In this document: piece after piece, positions 16,324 through 25,583 of the stretch
Position numbering within the stretch: position 1 is the first letter of the stretch
How the letters are laid out: each line of letters begins with the position of its first letter
Source: Alphaproteobacteria bacterium
Lineage (GTDB): Bacteria; Pseudomonadota; Alphaproteobacteria; UBA828
Assembly: GCA_022826345.1 (NCBI GenBank)
Contig: JAJDVB010000167.1
Location: 1-64,000, forward strand
Length of the DNA stretch: 64,000 bases
Reading direction: 5' to 3'
The notes under the pieces: generated by a model
What the model was told of the DNA's origin: nothing
The model's database searches: none
The model's input: only the letters and a program-made list of their open reading frames with translations
Program-made: the position numbers and the translations under genes

Positions 16324-17547
16324 TCAAGCCGCGTCGTCGCTCTGGCGGAAGGGGCCGTGCCGCTCCAGCACAGCGATCTCGCGGTCGATCTCCCGCGTCT
16401 CGTGATCGAGATAGTGGGCGACCGCATCGCGCAGGCTCTCGTTGGCGACCCAATGCGCGGAATAGGTGGGCACCGGCAGGTAGCCGCGCGCGAGCTTGTG
16501 CGGTCCCTGGGCGCCGGCCTCGACCCTCTTGAGCCCGTGGTCGATGGCAAAATCGATGGCGCGGTAATAGCAGGCCTCAAAGTGTAGGAAGCGATGGTCC
16601 TCGATCGCGCCCCAGTTGCGGCCATAGAGCGCATCCGAACCCGCGAGATTGAGCGCGCCCGCGATGGGCTGGCCCTCCCGCTCCACCATCACCAGCACCA
16701 CCGCATCGGCCATCCGCTCGCCCAACAGGCTGAAGAACTCGCGGGTGAGGTAGGGCACCCCCCACTTGCGGCTGCCGGTCGCCTGGTAGAAGGCGAAGAA
16801 GGCGTCCCAGTGGCGCTCCTCGATCTCGCCGCCGGTCAGCGCGGTGATCGTGAGGCCGGAGTCTGCAACCGCCTGCCGCTCCTTGCGGATCTGCTTGCGC
16901 TTGCGCGAGGCGAGGCTTGCGAGGAAATCGTCGAAGCTCTCATAGCCCTCGTTGAGCCAGTGAAACTGGATGCCGGTTCGCTGCAGGAGCCCGGCGTCGC
17001 CCATCAGGTCGAACTCGTCCTCGGTGGGGAAGGTGATATGCACCGAGGAGACGCCGATCTGGTCGCAGATGCCGACACAGGTGGAGAGCAGCGCCGTCCG
17101 TACCGCTTCCGCGCCCGGCCCCGGCGGCGCCAGCAGGCGCGGCCCGGTCACCGGTGTGAACGGGACCGAGACCTGGAGCTTGGGGTAGTAGCGCCCGCCC
17201 GCCCGCTCGAACGCGTCCGCCCAGCCGTGGTCAAAGACGTATTCGCCGTAGGAATGGTTCTTGAGATACATCGGCACGGCGCCGAGGATGGCGCCCTGCG
17301 GGGTCTTGAGGACGATGTGCCGGGGGTGCCAACCGGTCTCCGTCGTGCTCGATCCGCTCTCCTCCAACGCGGCGAGAAAGGCGTGGCGCACGAAGGGGTT
17401 GTCTGGCCCCGCGCAACGGTCCCAGACGGCCGCATCCACTTGCGTGATGGAGCTTAGAACATGGGCTTCGACCGGCGCTTCTTCTGGCGCCGGGCCATCT
17501 TCGCCGGCCTCGGTCGCGTCGTCCGTTTCGTCGTGGCCGGCGGCCAT
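16324..17547 (-). CDS. GNAT/FemAB-like protein (DUF482, peptidogalycan-type)
   Basis: 407 residues from ATG 17547, which lies 2 bases beyond the stop of the ThDP enzyme gene, so the two are translationally coupled. The segments DNPFVRHAFLAALEESG, YPKLQVSVPFTPVTGPRLL, RKRKQIRKER and GRNWGAIEDHRFLHFEACYY match the DUF482 family, whose fold is related to FemAB/GNAT acyltransferases; its reaction is not established. The first 30 residues are acidic and probably disordered. Family members are common in alphaproteobacteria. An 85-base gap leads to the aminotransferase gene. Confidence 0.85.
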   Translation of the reverse strand: MAAGHDETDDATEAGEDGPAPEEAPVEAHVLSSITQVDAAVWDRCAGPDNPFVRHAFLAALEESGSSTTETGWHPRHIVLKTPQGAILGAVPMYLKNHSYGEYVFDHGWADAFERAGGRYYPKLQVSVPFTPVTGPRLLAPPGPGAEAVRTALLSTCVGICDQIGVSSVHITFPTEDEFDLMGDAGLLQRTGIQFHWLNEGYESFDDFLASLASRKRKQIRKERQAVADSGLTITALTGGEIEERHWDAFFAFYQATGSRKWGVPYLTREFFSLLGERMADAVVLVMVEREGQPIAGALNLAGSDALYGRNWGAIEDHRFLHFEACYYRAIDFAIDHGLKRVEAGAQGPHKLARGYLPVPTYSAHWVANESLRDAVAHYLDHETREIDREIAVLERHGPFRQSDDAA

Positions 17548-17549
17548 GA

Positions 17550-19277
17550 TCAGTGCATCTTGGCGCCCGAGGCCGCGAGGTCGCGTATGTCGGTCTTGAG
17601 ATGGATCAGCGCGGGGCCGTCGGCGGCCAGCGCCCCCTCCAGGGCAGGCGCGAAAGCCTCGGTGGTCTCGACCGTCCAGGCGTCCGCGCCCCAGGCGCGC
17701 GCGGCGGCCGCAAAATCGGGGCTGTTGAGGGCGACGCCGTAGGTCGCATCGGCGCCGTAGCGGTTGTACTGGTGCATGGCGATGGTGCCGTAGATGCCGT
17801 TGTCGCAGACCAGCACGACGATCGGGAGCCGATTGCCGACCACCGTGATCAGCTCTTGGCCGGTCATGCCGAAGCCGCCGTCGCCTGCGAGCGCCACGAC
17901 CCGCTTGCCGGGCCTGGCGAGCTGGGCGCCGATGGCGCCGGGCACGCCGTAGCCCATCGCGCCTACCGACGGCGCAGCCTGGGCCAGCGGATGCTCGTAG
18001 GGGAAGTGGCGCAGCAGCCAGGTGGAGAAGTTGCCCGCGTCGTTGACGATGGTGGCGTCCTGCGGCACCCGGTCTGCGAGCGTCTGCACCACGGCGGCGA
18101 GATCGACGGTGCCGAGCGCCGGCCCGGCGGACTCCTGCCGGAACCCGTCGAACGCCGCGCGCTGCGTCGCGCGCCACGCGCTGCGGGGGGCAGGCGGTGC
18201 CTCCGGCGCTGCTGCGACGAGGCCCTCCAGCACCGGCGCGATATCGGCGCAGACCTGCAGGCCGGCCCCGGCGGCGGCCAGCGCGTCCGCGTCCGGATAG
18301 ACGTGGACCACGAAGCGGGCCTCGTGGATCACACGGTCGTCGACCGTGGTGGCGAGGTCGAGCCGGGTGCCGAGCGCGAGCAATAGGTCCGCCTCGGCCA
18401 GCAGGGCCTCCTGATAGGGCGGGAGCGCGAGGCCGAGCGTCCCCAGATAGGCGGGGTGCGCGCACGGCACCACGCCCTGCTGGCGGAAGGAGCTGAACAC
18501 GCCTACGCCATGGGCCTCAGCGAATGTGGCAAGCGCCTCGTTGGCGCCCTCGAAGCCCACCATCTCGCCCGCGATCGCGACAGGACGCTCGGCCTGCTCG
18601 ATCCGCTCCGCGATGGCACGGATGTCGTCGGGTGAGGGCAGCACGGCGCGGCGCGGGCGGGGCTGCGGCACCGGTGTGTCGTCGGTCTCGCCTTCGGTCA
18701 CGTCCTCCGGCAGCGCGACCGCGACCGGCCCCGGCCTGCCGTCCACGGCAATGGCGAAGGCTTCAGCCGCCGCCGCCGCAACCTCGTGCGGCGTGTGGGG
18801 CTCGAACACCGCCTTGGTCATCGGCCCCAACATGCGGTGGTAATCGATCTCCTGAAATGACTCGCGGCCCCGCTGATCCGACGGGACCTGGCCGATGAAG
18901 AGCACAAGCGGCACCGAATCCTGGCGCGCGGTGTGGATGCCGATGGAGGCATTGGTGGCGCCGGGCCCGCGGGTCACGAAGGCGACGCCCGGCTTGCGCG
19001 CGAGCCGGGCGTAGGCGCAGGCGGCGAAGGTGGCGCCTGACTCGTGGCGCGTGATGACGAAGCGGAGCCGGTCCTGCGCCGCCCGCAGCGCCTCCAGCAC
19101 GGCGAGATAGCTCTCGCCCGGCACGCCGAATGCGGTATCGACGCCGTGTTCGAGAAGGGTCGCGACCAGCGCGTCGCCGCCGGTGTAGGCACGGTTCGCC
19201 AGGTTCTCCCGCTGCGCGGGGTCCGCGCCGGCCCACTGCCGACGTCTGGTCTTTCGCGCCTGGATCGTGCTCGCCAT
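17550..19277 (-). CDS. ThDP-dependent enzyme, acetolactate synthase/decarboxylase-like
   Basis: 575 residues from ATG 19277, with CGGAGGAG just upstream. The catalytic Glu79 lies in FVITRHESGATFAACAYARL, the central domain carries RPVAIAGEMVG, and the C-terminal domain has LAGDGGFGMTGQEL plus CDNGIYGTI, the ThDP-Mg binding motif. The family includes acetolactate synthase, benzoylformate and oxalyl-CoA decarboxylases. No regulatory subunit gene follows, which speaks against a biosynthetic acetolactate synthase. Being in one transcript with an aminotransferase suggests decarboxylation or ligation of a 2-oxo acid linked to transamination. Confidence 0.87.
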   Translation of the reverse strand: MASTIQARKTRRRQWAGADPAQRENLANRAYTGGDALVATLLEHGVDTAFGVPGESYLAVLEALRAAQDRLRFVITRHESGATFAACAYARLARKPGVAFVTRGPGATNASIGIHTARQDSVPLVLFIGQVPSDQRGRESFQEIDYHRMLGPMTKAVFEPHTPHEVAAAAAEAFAIAVDGRPGPVAVALPEDVTEGETDDTPVPQPRPRRAVLPSPDDIRAIAERIEQAERPVAIAGEMVGFEGANEALATFAEAHGVGVFSSFRQQGVVPCAHPAYLGTLGLALPPYQEALLAEADLLLALGTRLDLATTVDDRVIHEARFVVHVYPDADALAAAGAGLQVCADIAPVLEGLVAAAPEAPPAPRSAWRATQRAAFDGFRQESAGPALGTVDLAAVVQTLADRVPQDATIVNDAGNFSTWLLRHFPYEHPLAQAAPSVGAMGYGVPGAIGAQLARPGKRVVALAGDGGFGMTGQELITVVGNRLPIVVLVCDNGIYGTIAMHQYNRYGADATYGVALNSPDFAAAARAWGADAWTVETTEAFAPALEGALAADGPALIHLKTDIRDLAASGAKMH

Positions 19278-19421
19278 GGCCCTCCTCCGCTGAAGCCGCG
19301 CGAGGATACAGGGAGCGGTCCGACGGAGAAAGCGAGGGGCCCTCTCCCGATACCACCTTGCGCCCAGCCCCTGCGCGCCCGACGATGTGCGCCCGCACAC
19401 TGCAACGGAGGACGACGCGCC

Positions 19422-20186
19422 ATGGGACTCGCAAGACGTGACCTCCTCATCGGCCTCGCCGGGCTGCCGCTCGCAGCGGTTCTCGCCGACCGTCGGCTCG
19501 CCCGCGCCGCCGCTGAAAGCCTCGAGACCGTCACCATCACCACTGCAGGCGGCCGTTCCGTCTCGGCGGCGCTCGGCGCGCCCGCCGCGCTGCCGGCGCC
19601 GGCCGTCATGCTGGTGCACGAGTGGTGGGGGCTGAACGACCAGATCAAGTCGGTCGCCGCCGCGCTGGCGGATGCCGGTTATCTGGCGCTCGCTATCGAC
19701 CTTTACGACGGCAACGTCACCGCCGATCCCGCCGTGGCGCGGGAGCTGGCGACCGGGGTCAAGCCGAAGGCCGCCACTGATACCTGCGCCTCATGGATCG
19801 ACTGGCTGCGGAACCACGAGAGCGGCAGCGGCAAGGTCGGCACCGTGGGCTGGTGCTTCGGTGGCCGCTGGTCGCTCAACGCCTCGCTTGCGGCGCCGGT
19901 CGACGCGACCATCGTTTACTACGGCAACGTGAAGAGGACGCGGGAGCAGCTCGCGGTGCTGGCTGGGCCGGTGCTGGGCCATTTCGCCACCCGCGACAGG
20001 TGGATCAACCAGGAGATGGTGGACGGCTTCGAGGCGGAGATGGCGGCGGCCGGCAAGAGCGCCGAGAACCACTGGTACGAGGCGGACCACGGCTTCGCCA
20101 ACCCGACCAGCGCGCGCTACGACGAAGAGGACACCGCGCTCGCCTGGCGCCGGACTCTGGCTTTCTTCGAGGCCCACCTCATGTGA
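19422..20186 (+). CDS. Dienelactone hydrolase family protein, probably exported
   Basis: 254 residues from ATG 19422. The N-terminus MGLARRDLLIGLAGLPLAAV has a twin-arginine followed by a hydrophobic stretch, so export by Tat (or Sec) is likely. The alpha/beta-hydrolase body has the dienelactone hydrolase triad: Cys145 (GWCFGG), Asp192 (TRDRW) and His223 (ADHGFA). Cytosolic dienelactone hydrolases lack a leader, so this one likely acts in the periplasm on an unknown ester or lactone. It diverges from the ThDP enzyme gene (144-base spacer) and is convergent with cobT. Confidence 0.87.
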   Translation: MGLARRDLLIGLAGLPLAAVLADRRLARAAAESLETVTITTAGGRSVSAALGAPAALPAPAVMLVHEWWGLNDQIKSVAAALADAGYLALAIDLYDGNVTADPAVARELATGVKPKAATDTCASWIDWLRNHESGSGKVGTVGWCFGGRWSLNASLAAPVDATIVYYGNVKRTREQLAVLAGPVLGHFATRDRWINQEMVDGFEAEMAAAGKSAENHWYEADHGFANPTSARYDEEDTALAWRRTLAFFEAHLM

Positions 20187-20194
20187 GGGGAAGA

Positions 20195-20286
20195 GCGCGT
20201 CCGTTTTTGACGGACGCGCCACAGGCCGCGACCGCGGCCCGCCGCTCCTGCGGCGCCCTCGCGGAGGCGCCGGCTGTAGGCCGGCG
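20195..20286. terminator. Run of five consecutive hairpins between convergent genes
   Basis: GCGCGTCCGT/ACGGACGCGC (20195-20219, T-rich loop), GGCCGC/GCGGCC (20224-20239), CGCCGC/GCGGCG (20240-20255, loop TCCT), GGCGCC-CTC/GAG-GGCGCC with one bulge (20252-20271) and CGCCGGC/GCCGGCG (20268-20286). The second to fifth abut or overlap. The spacer separates the dienelactone hydrolase (plus) and cobT (minus), so the first hairpin is a good two-way terminator candidate; the rest look like a REP-like cluster. Confidence 0.5.
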
Positions 20287-20304
20287 GCCGTGAGCGAAAA
20301 GGGG

Positions 20305-22176
20305 CTAAGCGCTCCTGAGCCGCGGACGGGATTCGAAAGCGCGCTCGTCGCGCGGTTGCTCGTCGAAGAGCTCGGCGAGTTTTTCGGTCATCGTGCCGCC
20401 GAGCTGCTCTGCATCGGTCAGGGTGACGGCGCGGCGGTAGTAGCGCGTCACGTCGTGTCCGATGCCGATGGCCAGCAACTGGACCGGCGAGAAGGTCTCG
20501 ACCCAGTCGATGGCCGAGCGCAGGTGCCGCTCCAGATAGTTGCGCGCGTTGACCGAGAGCGTGCTGTCGTCGACCGGCGCGCCGTCGGAGATCACCATCA
20601 GAATGCGCCGCTCCTCGGACCGGCCCAGCAGGCGCTCGTGGGCCCAGAGCAGCGCCTCGCCGTCGATATTCTCCTTGAGCAGACCCTCGCGCAGCATGAG
20701 GCCGAGGCTCTTGCGCGCCCGGCGCCAGGGCTCGTCGGCGTTCTTGTAGATGATGTGGCGGAGGTCGTTGAGGCGCCCCGGATTACGCGAGCGCCCTTCG
20801 GCCAGCCAGCGCTCGCGTGACTGGCCGCCTTTCCAGGCGCGTGTGGTGAAGCCCAGGATCTCGACCTTCACGCCGCAGCGCTCCAGCGTCCGCGCCAGGA
20901 TGTCGCCGCTCATGGCGGCGACCATGATCGGCCGCCCGCGCATGGAGCCCGAATTGTCGATGAGCAGCGTCACCACCGTATCCCGGAACGAGGTCTCCTT
21001 CTCCATCTTGTAGGAGAGCGGATGGAGCGGGTTGGTGACGACGCGGGAGAGCCGCGCGGTGTCCAGCAGGCCTTCCTCCAGGTCGAACTCCCAGGACCGC
21101 GTCTGGCGTGCGAGCAGGCGCCGCTGCAGCCGGTTGGCGAGCCGGCTGATGACCCCGTGTAGCTGGGCGAGCTGCTGGTCGAGCTGGGTGCGCAAGCGGG
21201 CCAGCTCCTCGGCATCGCAAAGCTCCGAGGCGTTGACGACCTCGTCGAACTGCGTGGTGTACGCCTTGTAGGGTGGCTCCTTGGCGCCCGGTCCCCCTCC
21301 CGACTGCAGGCGCCGGCGGCCAGCCTCCTCGTCGTCCTCGCCCTCGCTCATGGAGGCGTCAGCATCTTCGTCTGACGCCTCCTGCGCCTCGGCATCCGCG
21401 TCCGCGTCGACATCCGCCTCCCGGTCGCTGTCCGCATCCATCTCGTCGCCGCGCTCCGCATCGCCGGGCTGGCTCGCGTCGTCGTCGTCGGTCTGCTCGG
21501 GGCTCGACTGGTCCTCGGCGTCGTCCGGGTCTTCGGCGTCCTCGTCGGGCAGGTCCAGGTCCTTAATCAGGCGGCGGCAAAGCGTGGAGAATTGGTCTTG
21601 ATCGTTGATTGCGCGCACGAGCTGCGCCGTGTGCCGCGCGCCCTTGGTCTCGAACCAGGGGCGCCAAAGGTCGGCCATGTGGCGCGCCGACTGCGGCAGG
21701 TGCCGGCCGGTGAGCTTCTCGCGCATGATCATGGCGAGCGCTTCGGCGACCGGCACCTCCTCGGGCGCCGTGCAGTGGTCGTAGCCCTTGCGCCGGCAAC
21801 GCTGCTCCAGCGCGGAATCGAGGTTCGCCGCCACCCCGGCTAGTCGGCCGGCGCCCAGCGCCTCAACCCGTGTCTGCTCGATCGCATCGTAGATCGCGCG
21901 CGCCGTCTTGCCGCGCGGCTGCTCGCGCACGTGGGCGCCTTGATCGTGATAGCGCAGCCTGAGCGCCAGCGCATCGGCCGAGCCTCGCACCAGCTCCACG
22001 TCGAGCGCGTTGAGGTCCCGCGCTGGGAACGGCAGCTGAACCTGATCGCCCGCGACCTGCGGCTGATCCGCGCCGAAGGAGACCTGAAGCTCCTCGCCCG
22101 CATCGCCCGCGATGGCCCGCAACGCCGAGCCGACGGCGCGCTGGAAGGTCTCGACGGGGGATTCCTCCTGGGCCAC
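20305..22176 (-). CDS. cobT: Cobaltochelatase subunit CobT
   Basis: 623 residues. CobT with CobS forms the AAA+ chaperone part of the aerobic cobaltochelatase that inserts cobalt into hydrogenobyrinic acid a,c-diamide. The N-terminal region (to about 210) is followed by a long Asp/Glu-rich linker (about 215-290, with runs such as [18 protein letters not shown]) and a C-terminal von Willebrand A domain with the MIDAS motif DNSGSMRGR. The large CobN subunit is not in the window. It lies 15 bases after cobS. Confidence 0.95.
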   Translation of the reverse strand: MAQEESPVETFQRAVGSALRAIAGDAGEELQVSFGADQPQVAGDQVQLPFPARDLNALDVELVRGSADALALRLRYHDQGAHVREQPRGKTARAIYDAIEQTRVEALGAGRLAGVAANLDSALEQRCRRKGYDHCTAPEEVPVAEALAMIMREKLTGRHLPQSARHMADLWRPWFETKGARHTAQLVRAINDQDQFSTLCRRLIKDLDLPDEDAEDPDDAEDQSSPEQTDDDDASQPGDAERGDEMDADSDREADVDADADAEAQEASDEDADASMSEGEDDEEAGRRRLQSGGGPGAKEPPYKAYTTQFDEVVNASELCDAEELARLRTQLDQQLAQLHGVISRLANRLQRRLLARQTRSWEFDLEEGLLDTARLSRVVTNPLHPLSYKMEKETSFRDTVVTLLIDNSGSMRGRPIMVAAMSGDILARTLERCGVKVEILGFTTRAWKGGQSRERWLAEGRSRNPGRLNDLRHIIYKNADEPWRRARKSLGLMLREGLLKENIDGEALLWAHERLLGRSEERRILMVISDGAPVDDSTLSVNARNYLERHLRSAIDWVETFSPVQLLAIGIGHDVTRYYRRAVTLTDAEQLGGTMTEKLAELFDEQPRDERAFESRPRLRSA

Positions 22177-22191
22177 GCGGCGTGCTCCGGC

Positions 22192-23193
22192 TCAGGCGGT
22201 CGGCTGCAGCGGCGCCGACGATTCGGGAAGCTCCATGCCGAGGCAGCGCTGGAAGTACTCAGCGATGATCGGCCGCTCCATCTCGTCGCACTTGTTCACG
22301 AAAGTCGTGCGGAAGGCGTAGCCCACGTCGCCGAAGATCTCGGCGTTCTCGGCCCAGTGGATGACCGTGCGCGGCGACATGACGGTGGAGACGTCGCCGG
22401 CCATAAAGCCTGAGCGAGAGAGCGCCGCCACCTCGACCATCGCGTGAATCAGCTTGAGCTTCTCCTCCTTTTCATAAGAAGGCACCTTCGACAGCACGAT
22501 CTTCACCTCGTCGTCGTGGGGGAGGTAGTTCAGCGTCGCGACAAGGTTCCAGCGGTCCATTTGGCCCTGGTTGATCTGCTGCGTGCCGTGATAGAGGCCC
22601 GTCGTATCGCCGAGGCCGACGGTATTGGTGGTAGAGAAGATGCGGAAGGCGGGGTGCGGCCGCACCACCCGATTCTGATCGAGCAGGGTGAGCTTGCCGT
22701 CGACCTCGAGGATGCGCTGGATCACGAACATTACGTCCGGCCGGCCGGCATCATACTCGTCGAAGACCAGCGCCGTCGGGTGCTGCAGCGCCCAGGGCAG
22801 CAGGCCTTCGCGAAACTCGGTCACCTGCACGCCGTCGCGAATCACGATAGCGTCCTTGCCGATCAGGTCGATGCGGCTGATGTGGCTGTCGAGGTTGATG
22901 CGAATGCAGGGCCAGTTGAGGCGCGCTGCCACCTGCTCTATGTGGGTGGACTTTCCGGTACCGTGATAGCCCTGGATCATCACCCGGCGGTTGTGCGCGA
23001 AGCCCGCGAGAATGGTCAGTGTGGTGTCGCGGTCGAAGTGATACGCGGTGTCGATGTCCGGCACATGGTCCGTGGGCTCCGAAAACGCCGGCACTTCCAT
23101 GTCGGTGTCGATGCCGAAGGTCTGGCTGACGGAAACCTGGATATCCGGCACTCCGTCATTGGTGACAGCCGCCCCTGCCTCGCTAGTTTGCAT
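22192..23193 (-). CDS. cobS: Cobaltochelatase subunit CobS
   Basis: 333-residue MoxR-type AAA+ ATPase. Walker A is GYHGTGKST with Lys81, Walker B is ALVFDEYDAG, and sensor-1 IFSTTNTVG follows. The N-terminal VSVSQTFGIDTDMEVPAFSE is a CobS signature. It assembles with CobT to drive ATP-dependent cobalt insertion in aerobic cobalamin synthesis. A candidate terminator hairpin (23219-23235) separates it from the upstream J-domain gene, so cobS-cobT may have their own promoter. Confidence 0.95.
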   Translation of the reverse strand: MQTSEAGAAVTNDGVPDIQVSVSQTFGIDTDMEVPAFSEPTDHVPDIDTAYHFDRDTTLTILAGFAHNRRVMIQGYHGTGKSTHIEQVAARLNWPCIRINLDSHISRIDLIGKDAIVIRDGVQVTEFREGLLPWALQHPTALVFDEYDAGRPDVMFVIQRILEVDGKLTLLDQNRVVRPHPAFRIFSTTNTVGLGDTTGLYHGTQQINQGQMDRWNLVATLNYLPHDDEVKIVLSKVPSYEKEEKLKLIHAMVEVAALSRSGFMAGDVSTVMSPRTVIHWAENAEIFGDVGYAFRTTFVNKCDEMERPIIAEYFQRCLGMELPESSAPLQPTA

Positions 23194-23218
23194 TGCGCGC
23201 TTCCCTCCGCACGAATAA

Positions 23219-23235
23219 GGCCGCCATCGGCGGCC
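23219..23235 (-). terminator. Hairpin between J-domain gene and cobS
   Basis: GGCCGCC (23219-23225) and GGCGGCC (23229-23235) form a perfect 7-base stem with a 3-base loop. Read on the minus strand it is followed by TTATTC, resembling a weak intrinsic terminator 35 bases after the J-domain stop. The flanking GCCGCTCCTGCG also occurs in the hairpin cluster at 20241. Confidence 0.45.
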
Positions 23236-23269
23236 GCTCCTGCGCCAGTCCGATCGACAATGCCTTCGT

Positions 23270-23851
23270 CTATGAGCACTCCTTCTTCAGGTAGTTATAG
23301 GCGTGATTGATGTGTTTCAAAAGCTCCTCTGATTCGCGCGAGCCCCCGTTTGCATCGGGGTGGTGCCGCTTGACCAGCGACTTGTAGCGCCGCTTGAGCG
23401 CATCGAGGTCGAAGGGCGGCGTGAGGTCGAAGAGGGCCAGCGCTTCGAGCCTGGCCTCGGAGATCGTTTCCGTGCCAGTCCGCCTTTTTCCGTTTGGGGC
23501 TTCCTCGCCGTTGAACCACTCGCGGGAGAAGGCGCGGAACGCCGCCTCTAGGTCTTCCCTCCGGCGACTGCCGGGGCCCTCGCAGAACGGCCAGGTAGGG
23601 CGGTGTCCGGTCACGTCGTCGTGTTGAAAACGCTCGATGTCGTGCTGGCTCCAGCCCGCAAAGAAGTTCCACGAGCGGTTGTAGTCGCGCACATGGTCGA
23701 GGCAAAACCAGCGCCAGGAGCGGAGGTCATTGGGCGCCCGCGGGGCGCGGTGGTCGGCGTCACGGTCGCAGTCGGGATGCTCGCACACGCGAACCGGCGG
23801 CTCCTCCGCCTCGCGGTGCGTTCCCTTTTCCGCTGCATGGCGCCATTCCAT
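23270..23851 (-). CDS. J-domain protein (DnaJ-like) next to cobST
   Basis: 193 residues from ATG 23851. The C-terminal 60 residues form a J domain with the essential HPD in VKRHHPDANGG, ending HINHAYNYLKKE. The N-terminal half has a Cys/His cluster (CEHPDCDRDADHRAP, then WFCLDHVRDYN) that could bind a metal, and the conserved SWNFFAGWS and PTWPFCE. A J domain at the C-terminus and next to cobS/cobT is a conserved alphaproteobacterial arrangement; a co-chaperone role for the chelatase is an inference from synteny. Confidence 0.87.
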   Translation of the reverse strand: MEWRHAAEKGTHREAEEPPVRVCEHPDCDRDADHRAPRAPNDLRSWRWFCLDHVRDYNRSWNFFAGWSQHDIERFQHDDVTGHRPTWPFCEGPGSRRREDLEAAFRAFSREWFNGEEAPNGKRRTGTETISEARLEALALFDLTPPFDLDALKRRYKSLVKRHHPDANGGSRESEELLKHINHAYNYLKKECS

Positions 23852-23946
23852 GAGCGCACTATGCCGCTCCGCCCAGAACGGAGCAAGGCGGCCAGCAGAG
23901 ACAAATCTATGACAAATCTTGCCGAACGGAGGGTTGGTCGGCCGCT

Positions 23947-25557
23947 TTAATTGTGGTCGCGACGGATCATGTCGGCCGCCTTCTCGCCGATCATGATGGT
24001 CGGCGCGTTGGTGTTGCCGGAAGGGATAGCCGGCATGATCGAGGCGTCGGCGACGCGGAGGCCCGCGATCCCGTGGACCCGAAGGCGCTCGTCGACGACG
24101 CTTATCGCGTCGCTCCCCATCTTGCAGGTGCCGACCGGGTGATACACCGTGCTCGCCGTCTCTCGTACGTATTGGGCCAACGCTTCGTCGCTCTCGACAT
24201 CCGGGCCCGGCCGCTGCTCGGAGACGACGCACGACGCGATAGGCTCCGTCCCCAGGATGCGCCGCAGGATGCGCAGGCCACGCACCAGGCTCATCACGTC
24301 CTCATCGTGCGCGAGGTAGTTGGGCTGGATCGCCACCCGGCGCGCGCCATTGCCGTCCTGCATCAACGTCACCCGGCCACGGCTCTTGGGCCGGGTGGCG
24401 CAGACCGAGCTTGTGCCGCCAGGGTAGGGGTGGGGACGCCAGCCGCCGTCCGGCAGCAGGTCGAAGCTGAGCGGGCGGAAGGTGATCTCGATATCCGGCC
24501 GCCCGCCCTGCTCCCTGGAATCGAGAAAGCCGCAGACCTCGCATGAGGTGAGCGACAGTGCGCCGGTGCGGAAGAGGCCGTAGCGCAGCACCTCTGCCGC
24601 GAGCCGCGGGCGGCTACGCAGCAGTCGGTTGAGGGTCGGTACCCCTTTCTTCAGCCGGGGTTGGACAAAGACGAACAGGTGGTCGTGGAGATTCTCGCCC
24701 ACCCCCGGCAGGTGGTGGACCGGCGCGATGCCGAGCGCCTTGAGCTGGTCTGCATCGCCGATCCCCGATTGCAGCAGTATCTGGGGCGAGGCCACGGCGC
24801 CCGCACTGAGCACGACCTCGCGCTCCGCGCGTGCGGTGACGGTGCCGCCGGACTTGTCGGTATAGACGACGCCGGTGGCGACGCCGTCTTCGACGACGAT
24901 GCGGTCCACCAGCGCCTCGGTCACTATGCGCAGGTTTTTGCGCGCTGCTGCCGGCCGCAGATAGCCTACGGCCGTGGTCATGCGCCTGCCGTTCCTGATC
25001 GTGCCCTGAACGAGCGCGATGCCATGCTGATCGCCGGTGTTGAGATCGTCGAGGCGGGGAATGCCGCTCCGCACCGCGGCGTCGAGAAAGAGCCGGGAGA
25101 CCGGGCTACTCGGCCGCGTGTCGCTCACCCCGATAGGGCCGCCGACGCCGTGGCTCTCGTCCTCCCCGTGCTGCTGATCCTCGGCCTTGCGGAAGTAGGG
25201 CAGCACATTCTCCCAGCCCCAGCCCGCGTTGCCGGCATCGCGCCAGGCGTCGTAGTCCTCAGCTTGGCCACGGATGTAGAGCATGCCGTTGATCGCACTG
25301 GAGCCGCCGAGCACCTTGCCGGAGGGGAAGGGCATGCGCCGGCCGCCGAGGCCGGGCACCGGCTCGGACTGCCGCCGCCAGTTGAGCGTCGGGTGGGTGA
25401 GCAGGCGGGTGAAACCGGCCGGTATGTGGATAAACGGGTTGGTGTCCTTCGGCCCCGCTTCGAGCAGGAGCACGCGGTTACGCGGATCCTCCGCGAGGCG
25501 GGCTGCGACGGCCGCTCCGCCTGAGCCCGAGCCGATGACGATGTAGTCCGCCTGCAT
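23947..25557 (-). CDS. GMC-family FAD oxidoreductase (choline dehydrogenase-like)
   Basis: 536 residues from ATG 25557. The N-terminal dinucleotide motif YIVIGSGSGGAAVA, the GMC signature GKVLGGSSAINGMLYIRG, and the C-terminal VYHPVGTCKMG (catalytic His) with SGNTNAPTIMIGEKAADMI (partner Asn) are all intact. Members oxidise alcohols such as choline, glucose or long alkanols. It is the last of four minus-strand genes starting with the P450, so an alcohol made by hydroxylation is a reasonable guess. A second GMC gene lies at 35122. Confidence 0.88.
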   Translation of the reverse strand: MQADYIVIGSGSGGAAVAARLAEDPRNRVLLLEAGPKDTNPFIHIPAGFTRLLTHPTLNWRRQSEPVPGLGGRRMPFPSGKVLGGSSAINGMLYIRGQAEDYDAWRDAGNAGWGWENVLPYFRKAEDQQHGEDESHGVGGPIGVSDTRPSSPVSRLFLDAAVRSGIPRLDDLNTGDQHGIALVQGTIRNGRRMTTAVGYLRPAAARKNLRIVTEALVDRIVVEDGVATGVVYTDKSGGTVTARAEREVVLSAGAVASPQILLQSGIGDADQLKALGIAPVHHLPGVGENLHDHLFVFVQPRLKKGVPTLNRLLRSRPRLAAEVLRYGLFRTGALSLTSCEVCGFLDSREQGGRPDIEITFRPLSFDLLPDGGWRPHPYPGGTSSVCATRPKSRGRVTLMQDGNGARRVAIQPNYLAHDEDVMSLVRGLRILRRILGTEPIASCVVSEQRPGPDVESDEALAQYVRETASTVYHPVGTCKMGSDAISVVDERLRVHGIAGLRVADASIMPAIPSGNTNAPTIMIGEKAADMIRRDHN

Positions 25558-25583
25558 TCCGCCGCTGCTTTGCGTTCGCTGCG

